A model generated the notes under the pieces. The model was not told where the DNA came from and searched no databases. It was given only the letters and a program-made list of their open reading frames with translations. From an uncultured Balneola sp. (GTDB taxonomy: Bacteria > Bacteroidota > Rhodothermia > Balneolales > Balneolaceae): DNA of 64,000 bases. Location: NCBI GenBank assembly GCA_902529365.1, contig CABZWK010000003.1:1-64000 (forward strand), in the 5' to 3' direction. Made by a program: the position numbers and the translations under genes. Below are positions 36,313-45,838 of the stretch, piece after piece; positions within the stretch are counted from its first letter, which is position 1, and each line of letters starts with the position of its first letter.

Positions 36313-37443
36313 TTATAACTCGTTATAAAGAGTGGTTAATTTTGATGCTTCGTGATCCCACGAAAATTTTTTAGAGTGATACAAGGCATTCTTAGCATAG
36401 CTTTGCCAAAGAGCTTTATCTCCTTTTAATGTATCCAATGCTGATATCAATTCCGCTGGCTTTTCTGGGTTTACTGCAATACCCACTTCGAGTGGATCTA
36501 ATAGATTTTTCCACTCTGAAAAATCAGTGTAGATAATAGGAATACCAAAGGCCATATATTCAAAAAACTTTGTAGGATATTTCTCCTTGTAATGGTCACT
36601 GTAGGGAAAAACGACCAATCCAGCTAACCAATTCCGTTCGGCATATCGCTCCAAAATCCTTGAAAAAGGCACATAAGAATCCACCCCTTCCCAGTGAATT
36701 CTATTCTCTAAGCTTTTTTGAGCATCTAGGGTTTTATCGAATGTTCGTTGGTAGGTACGACCAATTAAATGTAAATGCACATTTAATGTGCCTCGTATCC
36801 CCTCGATATACTTTAACACACCTCTCTCAATCTCAATATTTCCAGTATAAAGCACATGTGACTCTCCTTCTTTGTTTACGGGTCCAGGCTCCAAAGAAAT
36901 CTCCTCTTGCTTTACGGATATATTTTGGTAGTTGGCCACAATAACACCGTTTGGGAACCGTCGCTGATAATATGACTCAGCCAGCACGGTAGGCATAAGC
37001 ATATGTGCAAGCCCCTCAATCCAACCAATCAAAAATGACAACAAGCCCTTTAATGGCCCTGGAATATAATTTCTATGGCGTATAACCGTTTTATTGTCTT
37101 CATGAATATCATAAACTGTAGTATACCCCATCGCTCGATGAGCCAATGCCCAAGGAATTAGCTCTGGATCATGAAAATGAATAACATCCGGCTTTAAATT
37201 TCGTGCCATTTTAAACAGCATCGCAGGTCGAATCAACTTAGCTAATATACTTTTATCAAGCATAGCTGGATTCTGATTCCAAATCCTATGCAATTGAACA
37301 CCGTCAATAAACTCATCTAAGGAATCAGGCGTTAACAAATGTACATCAAACCCTTGTGCGGCTAACGAGTGACATTGCTTCAAAAAAATTCTAGGATCTT
37401 TCCAAGAATGAACGGAGGAAATATGGACTATGCGCATGGGCAT
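36313..37443 (-). CDS. GT4-family glycosyltransferase
   Basis: A 376-residue GT-B glycosyltransferase. Near the N-terminus are RIVHISSVHSWKDPRIFLK and, further on, VIHFHDPELIPWALAHRAMG. The C-terminal half has VLYTGNIEIERG and ATKFFEYMAFGIPIIYTDF-like wording in YPTKFFEYMAFGIPIIYTDFS, the usual GT4 nucleotide-binding element with Glu in EYMA. It lies nine bases after the GT2 gene and eight before Wzz, so it belongs to the exopolysaccharide operon. Start codons ATG at 37443 and 37437 are both possible. Confidence 0.92.
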   Translation of the reverse strand: MPMRIVHISSVHSWKDPRIFLKQCHSLAAQGFDVHLLTPDSLDEFIDGVQLHRIWNQNPAMLDKSILAKLIRPAMLFKMARNLKPDVIHFHDPELIPWALAHRAMGYTTVYDIHEDNKTVIRHRNYIPGPLKGLLSFLIGWIEGLAHMLMPTVLAESYYQRRFPNGVIVANYQNISVKQEEISLEPGPVNKEGESHVLYTGNIEIERGVLKYIEGIRGTLNVHLHLIGRTYQRTFDKTLDAQKSLENRIHWEGVDSYVPFSRILERYAERNWLAGLVVFPYSDHYKEKYPTKFFEYMAFGIPIIYTDFSEWKNLLDPLEVGIAVNPEKPAELISALDTLKGDKALWQSYAKNALYHSKKFSWDHEASKLTTLYNEL

Positions 37444-37452
37444 GCACTGTAG

Positions 37453-38565
37453 CTACCAAGAATTCTTGGCAGAAAAGAGTCTCTTAAAGACTTGGAATAT
37501 AAAGCCAGAAGAATGTCCAACCTGCATGATGATTAATGAAAAAGCCGTATGGAAGATTTTGGAAAGTGGATTAGGCTGTTTCTTATCTGATTTCCAAATG
37601 TTCTTACTAAAATTGGATCGATTCACCCACACTACCCGAGTAGATTCTAACAGTACAAGTCCTAAAAAGAACAGGGTCACTGGTATGGCCCACAAAGTTT
37701 GATTACTTAACACATCTGCTACAACGTAGCCAATATAACTCAATAGGAATATGGTTGGAAGAAAACTTCGTAGGGGGCTTGAGAATGGATGTAAGAGAAG
37801 GGTTACAAATCGGCCTCGACCATATCGAAAATATTGTGTCAACAATCCCTTAAAACTAGAACGAGGATAGTACCAACACTTTATATCAGAACTAACACGA
37901 ATACATGGACCGTGCTCTTCTAACAATCGTAAATTCAACTCTGAATCCTGATTGGTAATATTAATCTCACTGAACCCACCCAATTTTTTTAGATCCTGGG
38001 TCCAAAAACATCCTAAAAATACTGTATCTGCGAAGCCATTGTAGCTATCTTTCATGTATTTAGCCCCACCGTTACCCAAAATACTTTTTACCGCTAGTGA
38101 AATACCTGTTTGAACAGAATTCTGAGCTAAATAGCGCTGAGCCCCACCTACATTTCTAGATGCATCCATTTTTAAAGCCTTGATACACTCCTCTACATAA
38201 TCATTGGCATATAAGCAGTGTCCGTCTGCACGTAAAAACACATCCCCCTTAGCCTTTTTGATCATCTCATTTAAACCAAAAGACTGATATTTATTGGGAT
38301 TTTCAATTAAAATTACACGGGAATCCTTTTCACTCCACTTGCGAATTAGCTCTCTGGTCTTATCTATACTACCTCCATCGGCAATAAGAACCTCAACTAT
38401 GTTGGGATAAGACGAATGGAGAAAACTAGACAACAGACGATCTACGTGTTTTTCCTCATTATATAGAGGTATGGCTATGGTAACTGAAGGCCATTCTTTC
38501 GCCACTGTAATGCTGTCTGATTCAGCCGCTGGGTCTAATTTTTGCTCAACAAAAAGTTCCTGCAT
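37453..38565 (-). CDS. GT2-family glycosyltransferase, membrane anchored
   Basis: A 370-residue GT-A enzyme. Residues 28-75 hold the nucleotide-sugar fold with SVTIAIPLYNEEKHVDRLL and the first aspartate motif LIADGGSIDKTRELI; a DxD-like ADGHC is near 114. NQDSELNLRLLEEHG is the acceptor-side ED-type motif. The C-terminus has two or three membrane helices (about 265-315) and a final hydrophobic tail. This is the layout of processive or lipid-acceptor GT2 enzymes used in exopolysaccharide synthesis. It is first in its operon, with a 165-base upstream region. Confidence 0.92.
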   Translation of the reverse strand: MQELFVEQKLDPAAESDSITVAKEWPSVTIAIPLYNEEKHVDRLLSSFLHSSYPNIVEVLIADGGSIDKTRELIRKWSEKDSRVILIENPNKYQSFGLNEMIKKAKGDVFLRADGHCLYANDYVEECIKALKMDASRNVGGAQRYLAQNSVQTGISLAVKSILGNGGAKYMKDSYNGFADTVFLGCFWTQDLKKLGGFSEINITNQDSELNLRLLEEHGPCIRVSSDIKCWYYPRSSFKGLLTQYFRYGRGRFVTLLLHPFSSPLRSFLPTIFLLSYIGYVVADVLSNQTLWAIPVTLFFLGLVLLESTRVVWVNRSNFSKNIWKSDKKQPNPLSKIFHTAFSLIIMQVGHSSGFIFQVFKRLFSAKNSW

Positions 38566-38730
38566 CTAATCGATTGTTTAACCACAATGTGGTAGATAAT
38601 TATCTCGTAATTGGTATTGGTTGTAGCTTTGTTTCTATAAAAGGCAGTTGTTGAGCTTTAAATTGTGATCTAAACTACTTTATCGCATCGTAAAAGTCAA
38701 CATAGAACAATAAAGTACGACTATATAAGC

Positions 38731-39714
38731 TTAAATCCTTGTGCCCCCACTTAACAAATAAAGTATGGCCATACGTACGGCAACTCCATTGGTTACCTGA
38801 TCAAGGATAATGGCGCGCTCATGGTCGGCCACCTCGCTCTCCATTTCAACACCACGATTAATTGGACCTGGGTGCATGACTTTAAAATCGGGGTAGCGTT
38901 CTAAATGTTCCAATTTTATCCCAAAGTTCTCATGATATTCTCGTAGACTTGGGAAAAATTCAGTTCCTCTATCTTGACGCTCAAGCTGAATGCGTAGTGC
39001 CATAGCCATATCACACCATTTTAAGCACTCTTCAAGGTTATAGGAAATTCCTACCCCCATTTGATCAATAAATTTTGGCATCAGTGTTTTGGGTCCACAT
39101 AAAACAACTTCTGCTCCTAACTTTTTTAACCCAATAATATTCGAACGCACTACTCTACTGTTAGTAATGTCACCAATAATGGCAATTTTAGCCCCTTTTA
39201 TACTTCCGTGTACTTGCTGTATAGTAAACAAATCAAGTAATGCCTGGGTTGGATGTTCATGTGCCCCATCCCCAGCGTTTAAAATAGCCGCGTCTACACA
39301 CTGGGTTAAAAAATGAGCAACACCAGGGCTCTCGTGCCGTACTACTACCATATCAATTTTCATTGAGGAGATGTTGCGAATGGTATCCTTTAATGACTCC
39401 CCCTTTTTTGTGCTGGATGTACCCGCCGAAAAATTAACAACGTCGGCACCCATACGCCTTTGAGCCAGCTCAAAAGATAATCGCGTTCTAGTAGAATTTT
39501 CATAAAATAAATTCACAATCGTTTTATCTCGCAGGGTCGGTACTTTAGGCACGGGACGATTCAAAATCTCACGAAAGGAAACCGCCTGATCTAATACATA
39601 TTGTATATCTTGGGCGCTGTAATCAGACAAGCCCAATAAGTGCTTTTGACTGAATTCATATCCCTCATGTGTGCTGATATCGGTGGAATTTTTATTGTTA
39701 CTTAGCTTATTCAT
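38731..39714 (-). CDS. pyrB: Aspartate carbamoyltransferase, catalytic subunit
   Basis: A 327-residue cytosolic enzyme that joins carbamoyl phosphate and aspartate in the second step of pyrimidine synthesis. Diagnostic motifs are FYENSTRTRLSFELA (carbamoyl-phosphate binding), HPTQALLDLFTI and HPGPINRGVE. The N-terminus has an extra 25 residues before the first helix. It is ten bases downstream of pyrR on the same strand, so the pair forms a pyrR-pyrB operon under PyrR control. No regulatory subunit gene (pyrI) is in the window. Confidence 0.97.
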   Translation of the reverse strand: MNKLSNNKNSTDISTHEGYEFSQKHLLGLSDYSAQDIQYVLDQAVSFREILNRPVPKVPTLRDKTIVNLFYENSTRTRLSFELAQRRMGADVVNFSAGTSSTKKGESLKDTIRNISSMKIDMVVVRHESPGVAHFLTQCVDAAILNAGDGAHEHPTQALLDLFTIQQVHGSIKGAKIAIIGDITNSRVVRSNIIGLKKLGAEVVLCGPKTLMPKFIDQMGVGISYNLEECLKWCDMAMALRIQLERQDRGTEFFPSLREYHENFGIKLEHLERYPDFKVMHPGPINRGVEMESEVADHERAIILDQVTNGVAVRMAILYLLSGGTRI

Positions 39715-39723
39715 GGTCTGAAT

Positions 39724-40293
39724 TTATTCCTTCGAGGCAAGGTTATCATTCAATGCATCATCTCCATCAACCAGATATACAGCATCCTCGCCATCTAATT
39801 CTTTAACTCGTACCCGAACTTCCTCGGTGGCATATGTAGAAATTTGAACACCTACAAAATCGGGAGCTATGGGTAATTCGCGATGGCCTCGATCGACCAT
39901 GCAACAAAACTGAATTTTCCGAGGCCGTCCATATGCCATAAGTGCGTCCAAAGCAGAGCGAACCGTTCTGCCGGTATAAAGCACATCATCTATTAAAATG
40001 ATATCCCGTTCATATAGATCAAAGGGAATCTCCGTCACCTTTACATCGGGCATTTTAAGCTTAGAACGAAAATCGTCTCTGTAAAAAGTAACATCTAAAA
40101 CTCCAAAATCAATATCAAATCCCAACTCTTTCTCCATGACCAACTTAATCCGTCGGCCCATATACACCCCTCGTGTTTGCATGCCCACTATGGCTAATTT
40201 TTTGGGATTATCATAGGATTCTAGGAATTGATGAGCAAATCGCAAGTAGGTACGATTTAGATCCTCAGCATCCATGATTTTAGAAGTACTCAC
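39724..40293 (-). CDS. pyrR: PyrR bifunctional regulator / uracil phosphoribosyltransferase-like
   Basis: A 189-residue PRTase-fold protein. The PRPP-binding loop is IILIDDVLYTGRTVRSALDA (by parts IILIDDVLYTGRT). Other PyrR features are IMDAEDLNRTYLRFAHQFLE and VGMQTRGVYMGRRI, with the final VDRGHRELPIAPDFVG typical of the family. PyrR senses UMP and attenuates pyr transcripts. I take the GTG at 40293 as start because the family has a few residues before the MDAEDL helix; an ATG at 40275 is the alternative. A short GCGG-hairpin lies in the leader, but I cannot identify a PyrR binding loop. Confidence 0.93.
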   Translation of the reverse strand: MSTSKIMDAEDLNRTYLRFAHQFLESYDNPKKLAIVGMQTRGVYMGRRIKLVMEKELGFDIDFGVLDVTFYRDDFRSKLKMPDVKVTEIPFDLYERDIILIDDVLYTGRTVRSALDALMAYGRPRKIQFCCMVDRGHRELPIAPDFVGVQISTYATEEVRVRVKELDGEDAVYLVDGDDALNDNLASKE

Positions 40294-40379
40294 TTCGTAA
40301 CAGCAATTGGAGGGTTAAGCGGATAAACCCGCATGAATAACTAAGTAAATATACTAAGCTTTTTCGAGAATTCGATACT

Positions 40380-41492
40380 TCATTCTGAAGCTGCTAAAAA
40401 ATCTACTATACGCTTTGCTGCCCTTCCATCCCCATATGGATTTGATTTTTGCGTCATATCCAAATAGGCCTCTTTATTTACCATCAATTCTCGCACCTCT
40501 TGCACAATGGCTTCTCTCAGAGTACCAATAAGTTTAACCGTCCCCGCTTCCACCGCCTCCTGCCTTTCGGTTTGCTCTCGAAGTACCAACACTGGCTTAT
40601 TCAATGATGGAGCCTCCTCCTGCACACCACCACTATCGCTAATAATCAAAAATGACTTCGACATCAACCAGACAAAAGCTTCATAACCTAACGATTCGAT
40701 CAAGAAAATTCCCTCTGTACTTCCCAAAGCATCTATCATGGGTTCTCGTACAGCAGGGTTCATATGAAGTGGATAAATCACATGTACTAATGGATCAGAG
40801 GCTAATTCGCGCAAAGCCTCAATTAATTCTGAAAAGCCGACTCCCATATTTTCTCTGCGGTGACCTGTTACTAAGAGCAGTTTTTTTTCAGGATCAAGGA
40901 TGCGCCTGATCTTCTGAATCTCGGGATTGGATTCAGGAGCTACATTTTTTTGGCACATCATCAAAACGTCTATAACGGTATTCCCAGTTACCAAAATATC
41001 TTTTTCAGCAATACCCTCCATGAGTAAAGTCTGCTTATTTTTTTCTGTGGGCGCAAAATGAATATCGGCAATTCGGCTTACCATTTGTCTGTTCAACTCC
41101 TCAGGAAAAGGAGCTGTTTTATCATAGGTTCTGAGTCCAGCCTCCACATGATACACTGGGATTTCACGATGAAATGCTGCTAGTGCTCCAGCTAAGCAAC
41201 TGCTGGTGTCTCCCTGAACTACCACACAGTCGGGGTTCACATCGCTCAGGACCTTATCCAGTTGCCGAAGTAATTTGGATAACAGCTGGTTTAAACCCTG
41301 TCCAGATTCCATCACCGCAAGCTCAATATCCGGCACTATATCCCACTGCTCAAATGCGCTATCCAATAACTCCTTATGCTGCCCAGTCGAACATACTATT
41401 ACATCAAAACTACCTCTTTGTTGGCATTCCAATATAATTGGAGCTAGCTTAATGGCCTCAGGTCGGGTTCCTATTACAAACAACACATTCAT
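40380..41492 (-). CDS. wecB: UDP-N-acetylglucosamine 2-epimerase (non-hydrolysing)
   Basis: A 370-residue enzyme converting UDP-GlcNAc to UDP-ManNAc for surface polysaccharides. Motifs are VIGTRPEAIKLAPII at the N-terminus, VVVQGDTSSCLAGALAA, VEAGLRTYDKTAPFPEELN and ISDSGGVQEEAPSLNKPVLVLR. Length and order match WecB/MnaA. The stop is 87 bases before pyrR, and the gene is divergent from sucC with a 151-base gap. It likely serves the exopolysaccharide genes on its downstream side. Confidence 0.96.
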   Translation of the reverse strand: MNVLFVIGTRPEAIKLAPIILECQQRGSFDVIVCSTGQHKELLDSAFEQWDIVPDIELAVMESGQGLNQLLSKLLRQLDKVLSDVNPDCVVVQGDTSSCLAGALAAFHREIPVYHVEAGLRTYDKTAPFPEELNRQMVSRIADIHFAPTEKNKQTLLMEGIAEKDILVTGNTVIDVLMMCQKNVAPESNPEIQKIRRILDPEKKLLLVTGHRRENMGVGFSELIEALRELASDPLVHVIYPLHMNPAVREPMIDALGSTEGIFLIESLGYEAFVWLMSKSFLIISDSGGVQEEAPSLNKPVLVLREQTERQEAVEAGTVKLIGTLREAIVQEVRELMVNKEAYLDMTQKSNPYGDGRAAKRIVDFLAASE

Positions 41493-41541
41493 TTCAGCTA
41501 ATTTTAAGGTAAACTTTCTTTTATTTACCCTATAAACTAGC

Positions 41542-41549
41542 TATTTTTG
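41542..41549 (+). promoter_or_regulatory. Candidate -7 element of the sucC promoter
   Basis: TATTTTTG fits the Bacteroidota -7 consensus TAnnTTTG exactly and lies about 95 bases before the sucC ATG. No good TTTG sits at the expected distance upstream, so this is tentative. Confidence 0.3.
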
Positions 41550-41643
41550 CACACTTAAAGAACGCCACCGAAAACTATCTCCCAAGATTGTTTCGAACCG
41601 GGCTTATTTCAATGTTACTAATCGTCTACCAAACACTGTTCCT

Positions 41644-42849
41644 ATGAAAATTCATGAGTATCAAGCCAAAGAAATTTTAGCCTCTTTCGGAGTTCCCGTT
41701 CCCAAAGGAATTTCCACGACTACTGTCGAAGGCGCCGTTGAGGCTGCTGAAGAGCTGGAAGCAGAAGGAACGTCACTATTTGTGGTTAAAGCACAAATAC
41801 ACGCGGGTGGTAGAGGAAAGGGCCGAACAAAAAAGAACAATGCCAAAGGAGTTGTTCTTTGCAAAAGTGTAGAAGAAGTACTGCAAGCCGCAGAATCTCT
41901 TCTGGATGATGTATTAGTGACTATTCAAACAGGTCCATCTGGACAGTTAGTCCAACGATTGTATGTAACAGACGGAGTTGATATTGAACAAGAGTTTTAT
42001 TTGGGCATTTTATTGGATCGTGCTGTATCCAAAAATGTGATCATGGTGTCTACAGAAGGTGGGGTTGAAATTGAACAAGTAGCCGAGGAAACACCCGAGA
42101 AAATTATAAAAGCGTGGATAGAGCCTGGTATGCCACTACAAGTAAATCAGGCACGGATGCTAGCATTTAGCCTAGGTTTAGAGGGCGCTGCATTAAAAAA
42201 AGGCATCAAATTCATTATGGGGATCTATAATGCCTTTCTAAAAACAGATGCTGACATGATGGAAATAAACCCATTGATCCTAACGCCCGATCAAGAAATT
42301 ATGGCACTCGATGCCAAAGTTACCTTCGACGGTAATGCATTATATCGCCATTCCGACATCGCCGAGTTGCGTGATGAATCCGAAGAAGATCCATTCGAAT
42401 TAGAAGCCCAAAAATTCAACCTCAACTACATCAAACTAGATGGCAATGTAGGGTGTATGGTTAATGGTGCGGGCTTAGCAATGGCTACTATGGATATTAT
42501 TAAATTATCTGGTGGTGAACCTGCGAATTTCCTAGATGTGGGTGGTGGAGCCAATGTAGAGACGGTTAAAAATGGTTTCCGAATTATCTTAGACGACCCA
42601 AATGTAAAAGCCATTTTAATCAATATTTTTGGTGGTATTGTACGCTGTGATCGGGTTGCAAACGGGGTTATTGAGGCTGTTAAAGATCCAGAGATTGCAG
42701 AAAAAGTAACCAACGTTCCTATTATTGTACGCCTTCAGGGCACCAATGCTGCAGAAGCCAAAGAAATCATTGATAATTCCGATTTAAATGTTATTTCTGC
42801 TGTACTGCTAAAAGAAGCCGCAGACGAGGTTTCAAGAGTTCTAGCCTAA
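41644..42849 (+). CDS. sucC: Succinyl-CoA synthetase beta subunit (ADP-forming)
   Basis: A 401-residue ATP-grasp protein. MKIHEYQAKEILASFGVPVPKG is the family start; VKAQIHAGGRGKGRTKKN binds nucleotide. MEINPLIL and the CoA/subunit-interface run NGAGLAMATMDIIKLSGG, FGGIVRCDRVANGV follow. It makes ATP from succinyl-CoA in the TCA cycle together with the alpha subunit. sucD is not adjacent; the gene stands alone between wecB and bshA. Confidence 0.97.
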   Translation: MKIHEYQAKEILASFGVPVPKGISTTTVEGAVEAAEELEAEGTSLFVVKAQIHAGGRGKGRTKKNNAKGVVLCKSVEEVLQAAESLLDDVLVTIQTGPSGQLVQRLYVTDGVDIEQEFYLGILLDRAVSKNVIMVSTEGGVEIEQVAEETPEKIIKAWIEPGMPLQVNQARMLAFSLGLEGAALKKGIKFIMGIYNAFLKTDADMMEINPLILTPDQEIMALDAKVTFDGNALYRHSDIAELRDESEEDPFELEAQKFNLNYIKLDGNVGCMVNGAGLAMATMDIIKLSGGEPANFLDVGGGANVETVKNGFRIILDDPNVKAILINIFGGIVRCDRVANGVIEAVKDPEIAEKVTNVPIIVRLQGTNAAEAKEIIDNSDLNVISAVLLKEAADEVSRVLA

Positions 42850-42949
42850 AGATCTTTACTCTATAACGTAATCTCGAGCGATTTTCCTGTCATCCTAAGA
42901 CTGTTATTCTAAGACTAGCTAGCAGGTTCATTTAGCTGGTTGATGGAGT

Positions 42950-44092
42950 TTAGATCCGCTTAATTGACCTTGCTAGAACCTGCTCGTAGAAATCTTCGTA
43001 CTGGCGTACTACATAATCTTGATTAAAAAGCTCGGCTCGCTTCCTTGCATTTTTTGCTAAGGTAGCGTGCAAACTAGGCGTACTTAAAATCTGAGCAGCA
43101 TAATCCGCCATACAGGTCACATCATCCAGGGAACAAGCATACCCCGTTTCTCCATGTATATTTACCTCGGGTAGCCCCCCAATATCTGAGCTAATCACTG
43201 GGACGGAACAACTCATAGCCTCCAGAGCTGCCAATCCAAAGGTTTCAGATCCCGATGGAATGAGGAACAGATCAGCAATTGAGAGAATATCTTCTACTCG
43301 TTTCCATTTCCCCATAAAATGAACATGTTCGCAGATACCGAGACTTCGGCATTGCTGCTCTACTACTTGCCTATCAGGTCCATCACCCGCTAAAACTAAC
43401 TTAGCCGCCATACCTTTTTCCAAGGTTTTAGCAAAAATTTGTATCACAACTGGTACTCTTTTTACTTTTCTGAAGTTAGAGATATGAACAATTATTTTTT
43501 CTCCGTTTGGCGCCAATTCCTTTTTCAGTTCTGTCTGTTCAGTAGCTTTAAACCGTTCCAAATCGATGAAATTTGGAATGACCTTGATCTCTTGTTTAAT
43601 ATCAAAATTTTCATAGGTCTCCCGCTTTAAATATTCCGAAACCGCCGTCACACCATCACTTTTATCAATTGAAAACTCAACCACATGTTTATAACTAGGG
43701 TCTATCCCAACTAAAGTGATATCCGTTCCATGTAATGTAGTCACAATAGGTACATGTAGTCCTCGCTCTGCCATAATCTGCCTGGCCAAATAAGCACTCG
43801 TGGCGTGAGGCAAGGCATAATGTACATGTAACAAATCCAAATGCTCAAACTCGATCAAATTCACTATTTGTGAAGCCAAAGCTAAAGCATAGGGAGGATA
43901 TTCAAATAGCGGATAAGAATTTATTGACACCTCATGGTAAAATATATTGGTGTTGCGTTCTTCCAGTCGGGCAGGTCGAGCATAACTCAAAATATGCAAG
44001 GTATGCCCTTGCTGTGCCAATATTTTAGCCAATTCAGTGGCTACGACTCCACTACCCCCAAAGGTAGGATAACAGACTATTCCAATATTCAT
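42950..44092 (-). CDS. bshA: BshA, N-acetyl-alpha-D-glucosaminyl L-malate synthase
   Basis: A 380-residue GT4 glycosyltransferase. The start MNIGIVCYPTFGGSGVVATELAK is the BshA hallmark, followed by LHVHYALPHATSAYLARQI. The C-terminal half has IVHISNFRKVKRVPVVI and GSETFGLAALEAMSCSVPVI. It joins GlcNAc from UDP-GlcNAc to L-malate, the first step of bacillithiol, so the organism probably uses bacillithiol as low-molecular-weight thiol. bshB and bshC are not nearby. It converges with sucC. Confidence 0.96.
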   Translation of the reverse strand: MNIGIVCYPTFGGSGVVATELAKILAQQGHTLHILSYARPARLEERNTNIFYHEVSINSYPLFEYPPYALALASQIVNLIEFEHLDLLHVHYALPHATSAYLARQIMAERGLHVPIVTTLHGTDITLVGIDPSYKHVVEFSIDKSDGVTAVSEYLKRETYENFDIKQEIKVIPNFIDLERFKATEQTELKKELAPNGEKIIVHISNFRKVKRVPVVIQIFAKTLEKGMAAKLVLAGDGPDRQVVEQQCRSLGICEHVHFMGKWKRVEDILSIADLFLIPSGSETFGLAALEAMSCSVPVISSDIGGLPEVNIHGETGYACSLDDVTCMADYAAQILSTPSLHATLAKNARKRAELFNQDYVVRQYEDFYEQVLARSIKRI

Positions 44093-44346
44093 AAAAAGTT
44101 TCTACTAGGTGAATCACAACTATTTATAGGTAAAGCACAAAAGCAAATAGATGACAAAGCTCAGCCAAATAGCGTTCCAAAATACCATTTCTTAGGATGA
44201 CTTTTTTTCCTTAATGGTTGCTAATGAACCTGGATTTTTTTTCTCTGTAAAATTCATCTACTTGCTTGGGTGTTTTATAGCGCAGGACAAATCGCTATAT
44301 TCAACCCACTAAACAACTTTGACGCTTCACTAAGTACATAACTCGT

Positions 44347-45105
44347 ATGGCAGGACATTCTAAATGGGCAAATATTCGCCACAAAAAAGCAAAAGAAGAT
44401 GCAAAACGCTCTAAGGTGTTCACAAAAATTATCAAGGAACTTACCGTAGCAGCTAAGGAAGGGGGAGGTGATTCAGCCGGAAACCCAAGACTTGCTTTGG
44501 CTATAGAAAATGCCAAAAGTTGTAACCTTCCAAAAGATAACATGGAACGCGCGATTAAACGTGGCACTGGTGAGCTAGATGACGGTTCCAGCTTTGAAGA
44601 AGTAAGTTTTGAAGGATACGGGCCTGGGGGTATTGCCTATTACATCGAGGCAACCACCGATAATAATAATAGGACGGTAAGTGAAGTTCGGCATATTTTC
44701 ACTAAACATGGTGGGAACATGGGTACCAATGGCTCTGTTTCTTTTTTATTTGAGCAAAAAGGGATGATTGGTGTGCCTTCTGAAGGACTAGATGAAGAAA
44801 ACTTCCTCCTAGAAGCAATTGAAGCAGGCGCTGAAGATGTAATCGTAGAAGAAGGAGCCACTCTCTTTATGGTAATGACAGAGCGTACTCAACTCTTTCA
44901 TGTCCGAAATAACTTAGAGGCTGTTGGGTATACGATAGAACAAGCAGAGCTCGTTAGGGAGGCTATGACAGAGACAAAAGTAGACGCCGAACTAGCTCGT
45001 GCTAACTTTAGTATGATTGAAAAATTTGAAGAAAATGATGACGTAACCAATGTGTTTACAAATCTACTCATGGATGATGAAACCATGAATGCACTTGAAG
45101 AGTAG
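44347..45105 (+). CDS. YebC/PmpR-family transcriptional regulator or translation factor
   Basis: A 252-residue cytosolic protein with the full YebC layout: MAGHSKWANIRHKKAKEDAKR at the start, KEGGGDSAGNPRLALAIENAK, and DNMERAIKRGTGE, then a domain with GPGGIAYYIEATTDNNNRTVSEV and MGTNGSVSFLF. Members act as DNA-binding regulators or, as shown more recently, help ribosomes through polyproline stretches. The bat-type genes begin 44 bases after its stop. It is divergent from bshA across a 254-base region with no other obvious feature. Confidence 0.95.
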   Translation: MAGHSKWANIRHKKAKEDAKRSKVFTKIIKELTVAAKEGGGDSAGNPRLALAIENAKSCNLPKDNMERAIKRGTGELDDGSSFEEVSFEGYGPGGIAYYIEATTDNNNRTVSEVRHIFTKHGGNMGTNGSVSFLFEQKGMIGVPSEGLDEENFLLEAIEAGAEDVIVEEGATLFMVMTERTQLFHVRNNLEAVGYTIEQAELVREAMTETKVDAELARANFSMIEKFEENDDVTNVFTNLLMDDETMNALEE

Positions 45106-45149
45106 GTAATTTTACCAAACGCATGATAAATTAGACGAAAAAACGAACC

Positions 45150-45800
45150 ATGGCGACATTTATTTGGACTATACTACTATCATTAGGATTAAACATTAGC
45201 AATCCAGACGCTCGTAAGGGAAATAAATCTTATGAAAATGGAGACTATGAGAGCGCAAAAACTTGGTTTTATTCTGCCTTAGATCAAGACCCCAATAACG
45301 CCCAAATTTTGTTCAACTTAGGTAATACTTTAACTAAACTGGGTGAAATCGAGGAAGCCATCAAGGTGTTCATGCAAGCAAAAAGTTACACGGATGACAC
45401 CCACCTGAAAGCTTTGGCAGACTACAACATCGGAACAGTTTTAGCTGAAAATGAGCAATGGAAGCCGGCAATGAAACACTTGCGAGCTTCTTTACAAAAA
45501 CTTCCGTCCGATAGCGAAGGCCAGTTTAATTACGAATATGCTTTGATGAAAGCTTCTGAAGAAGAAGACAATAGTGAGCAGAATCAAGATCAAAATAAAA
45601 ACCAGGAACCTCCACCTGAACCAAGCCTGTACGCTAAAGCGGTAAAAGAACAAGCCGATGCCCTCGTAAATGAATCCCGATATGCTTCCGCTTTTAATCT
45701 AATGCAAGAGGCTTTAGGAGTCGATGAAACGGTTAGATATTATGAGTCGTTTATGAATCGTATTGGTGCTGTGAACCAGATAGAACAAACTGACAATTAA
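45150..45800 (+). CDS. BatC-like tetratricopeptide protein (first copy)
   Basis: A 216-residue protein with a hydrophobic N-terminus (MATFIWTILLSLGLNIS) that may be a signal or anchor. TPR repeats cover about 22-115, e.g. KGNKSYENGDYESAKTWFYSAL, NAQILFNLGNTLTKLGEIEEAI and LADYNIGTVLAENEQW. A Glu/Gln/Asn-rich linker (SEQNQDQNKNQEPPPEPS) leads to one more helical pair. The Q/N/E-rich linker after TPRs is the BatC feature of Bacteroidota. It starts the cluster BatC, BatC, BatD, BatE. No BatA or BatB precedes it in this window. Confidence 0.75.
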   Translation: MATFIWTILLSLGLNISNPDARKGNKSYENGDYESAKTWFYSALDQDPNNAQILFNLGNTLTKLGEIEEAIKVFMQAKSYTDDTHLKALADYNIGTVLAENEQWKPAMKHLRASLQKLPSDSEGQFNYEYALMKASEEEDNSEQNQDQNKNQEPPPEPSLYAKAVKEQADALVNESRYASAFNLMQEALGVDETVRYYESFMNRIGAVNQIEQTDN

Positions 45801-45838
45801 GCTAGTTAATTATTATACGGCCATACACACTCATATCC

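Noticed and set aside
37456-37469. Perfect 14-base palindrome CCAAGAATTCTTGG
   Set aside because: It lies in the last codons of the GT2 gene with no T run; without a second copy I cannot support a function.
38581-38593. ACCACA-A-TGTGGT inverted repeat upstream of the GT2 gene
   Set aside because: A one-base spacer and no repeats elsewhere nearby; too short to call an operator.
42880-42925. Direct repeat CTAAGACT with short palindromes between sucC and bshA
   Set aside because: Short, without a stable stem or T run, so not supported as a terminator.
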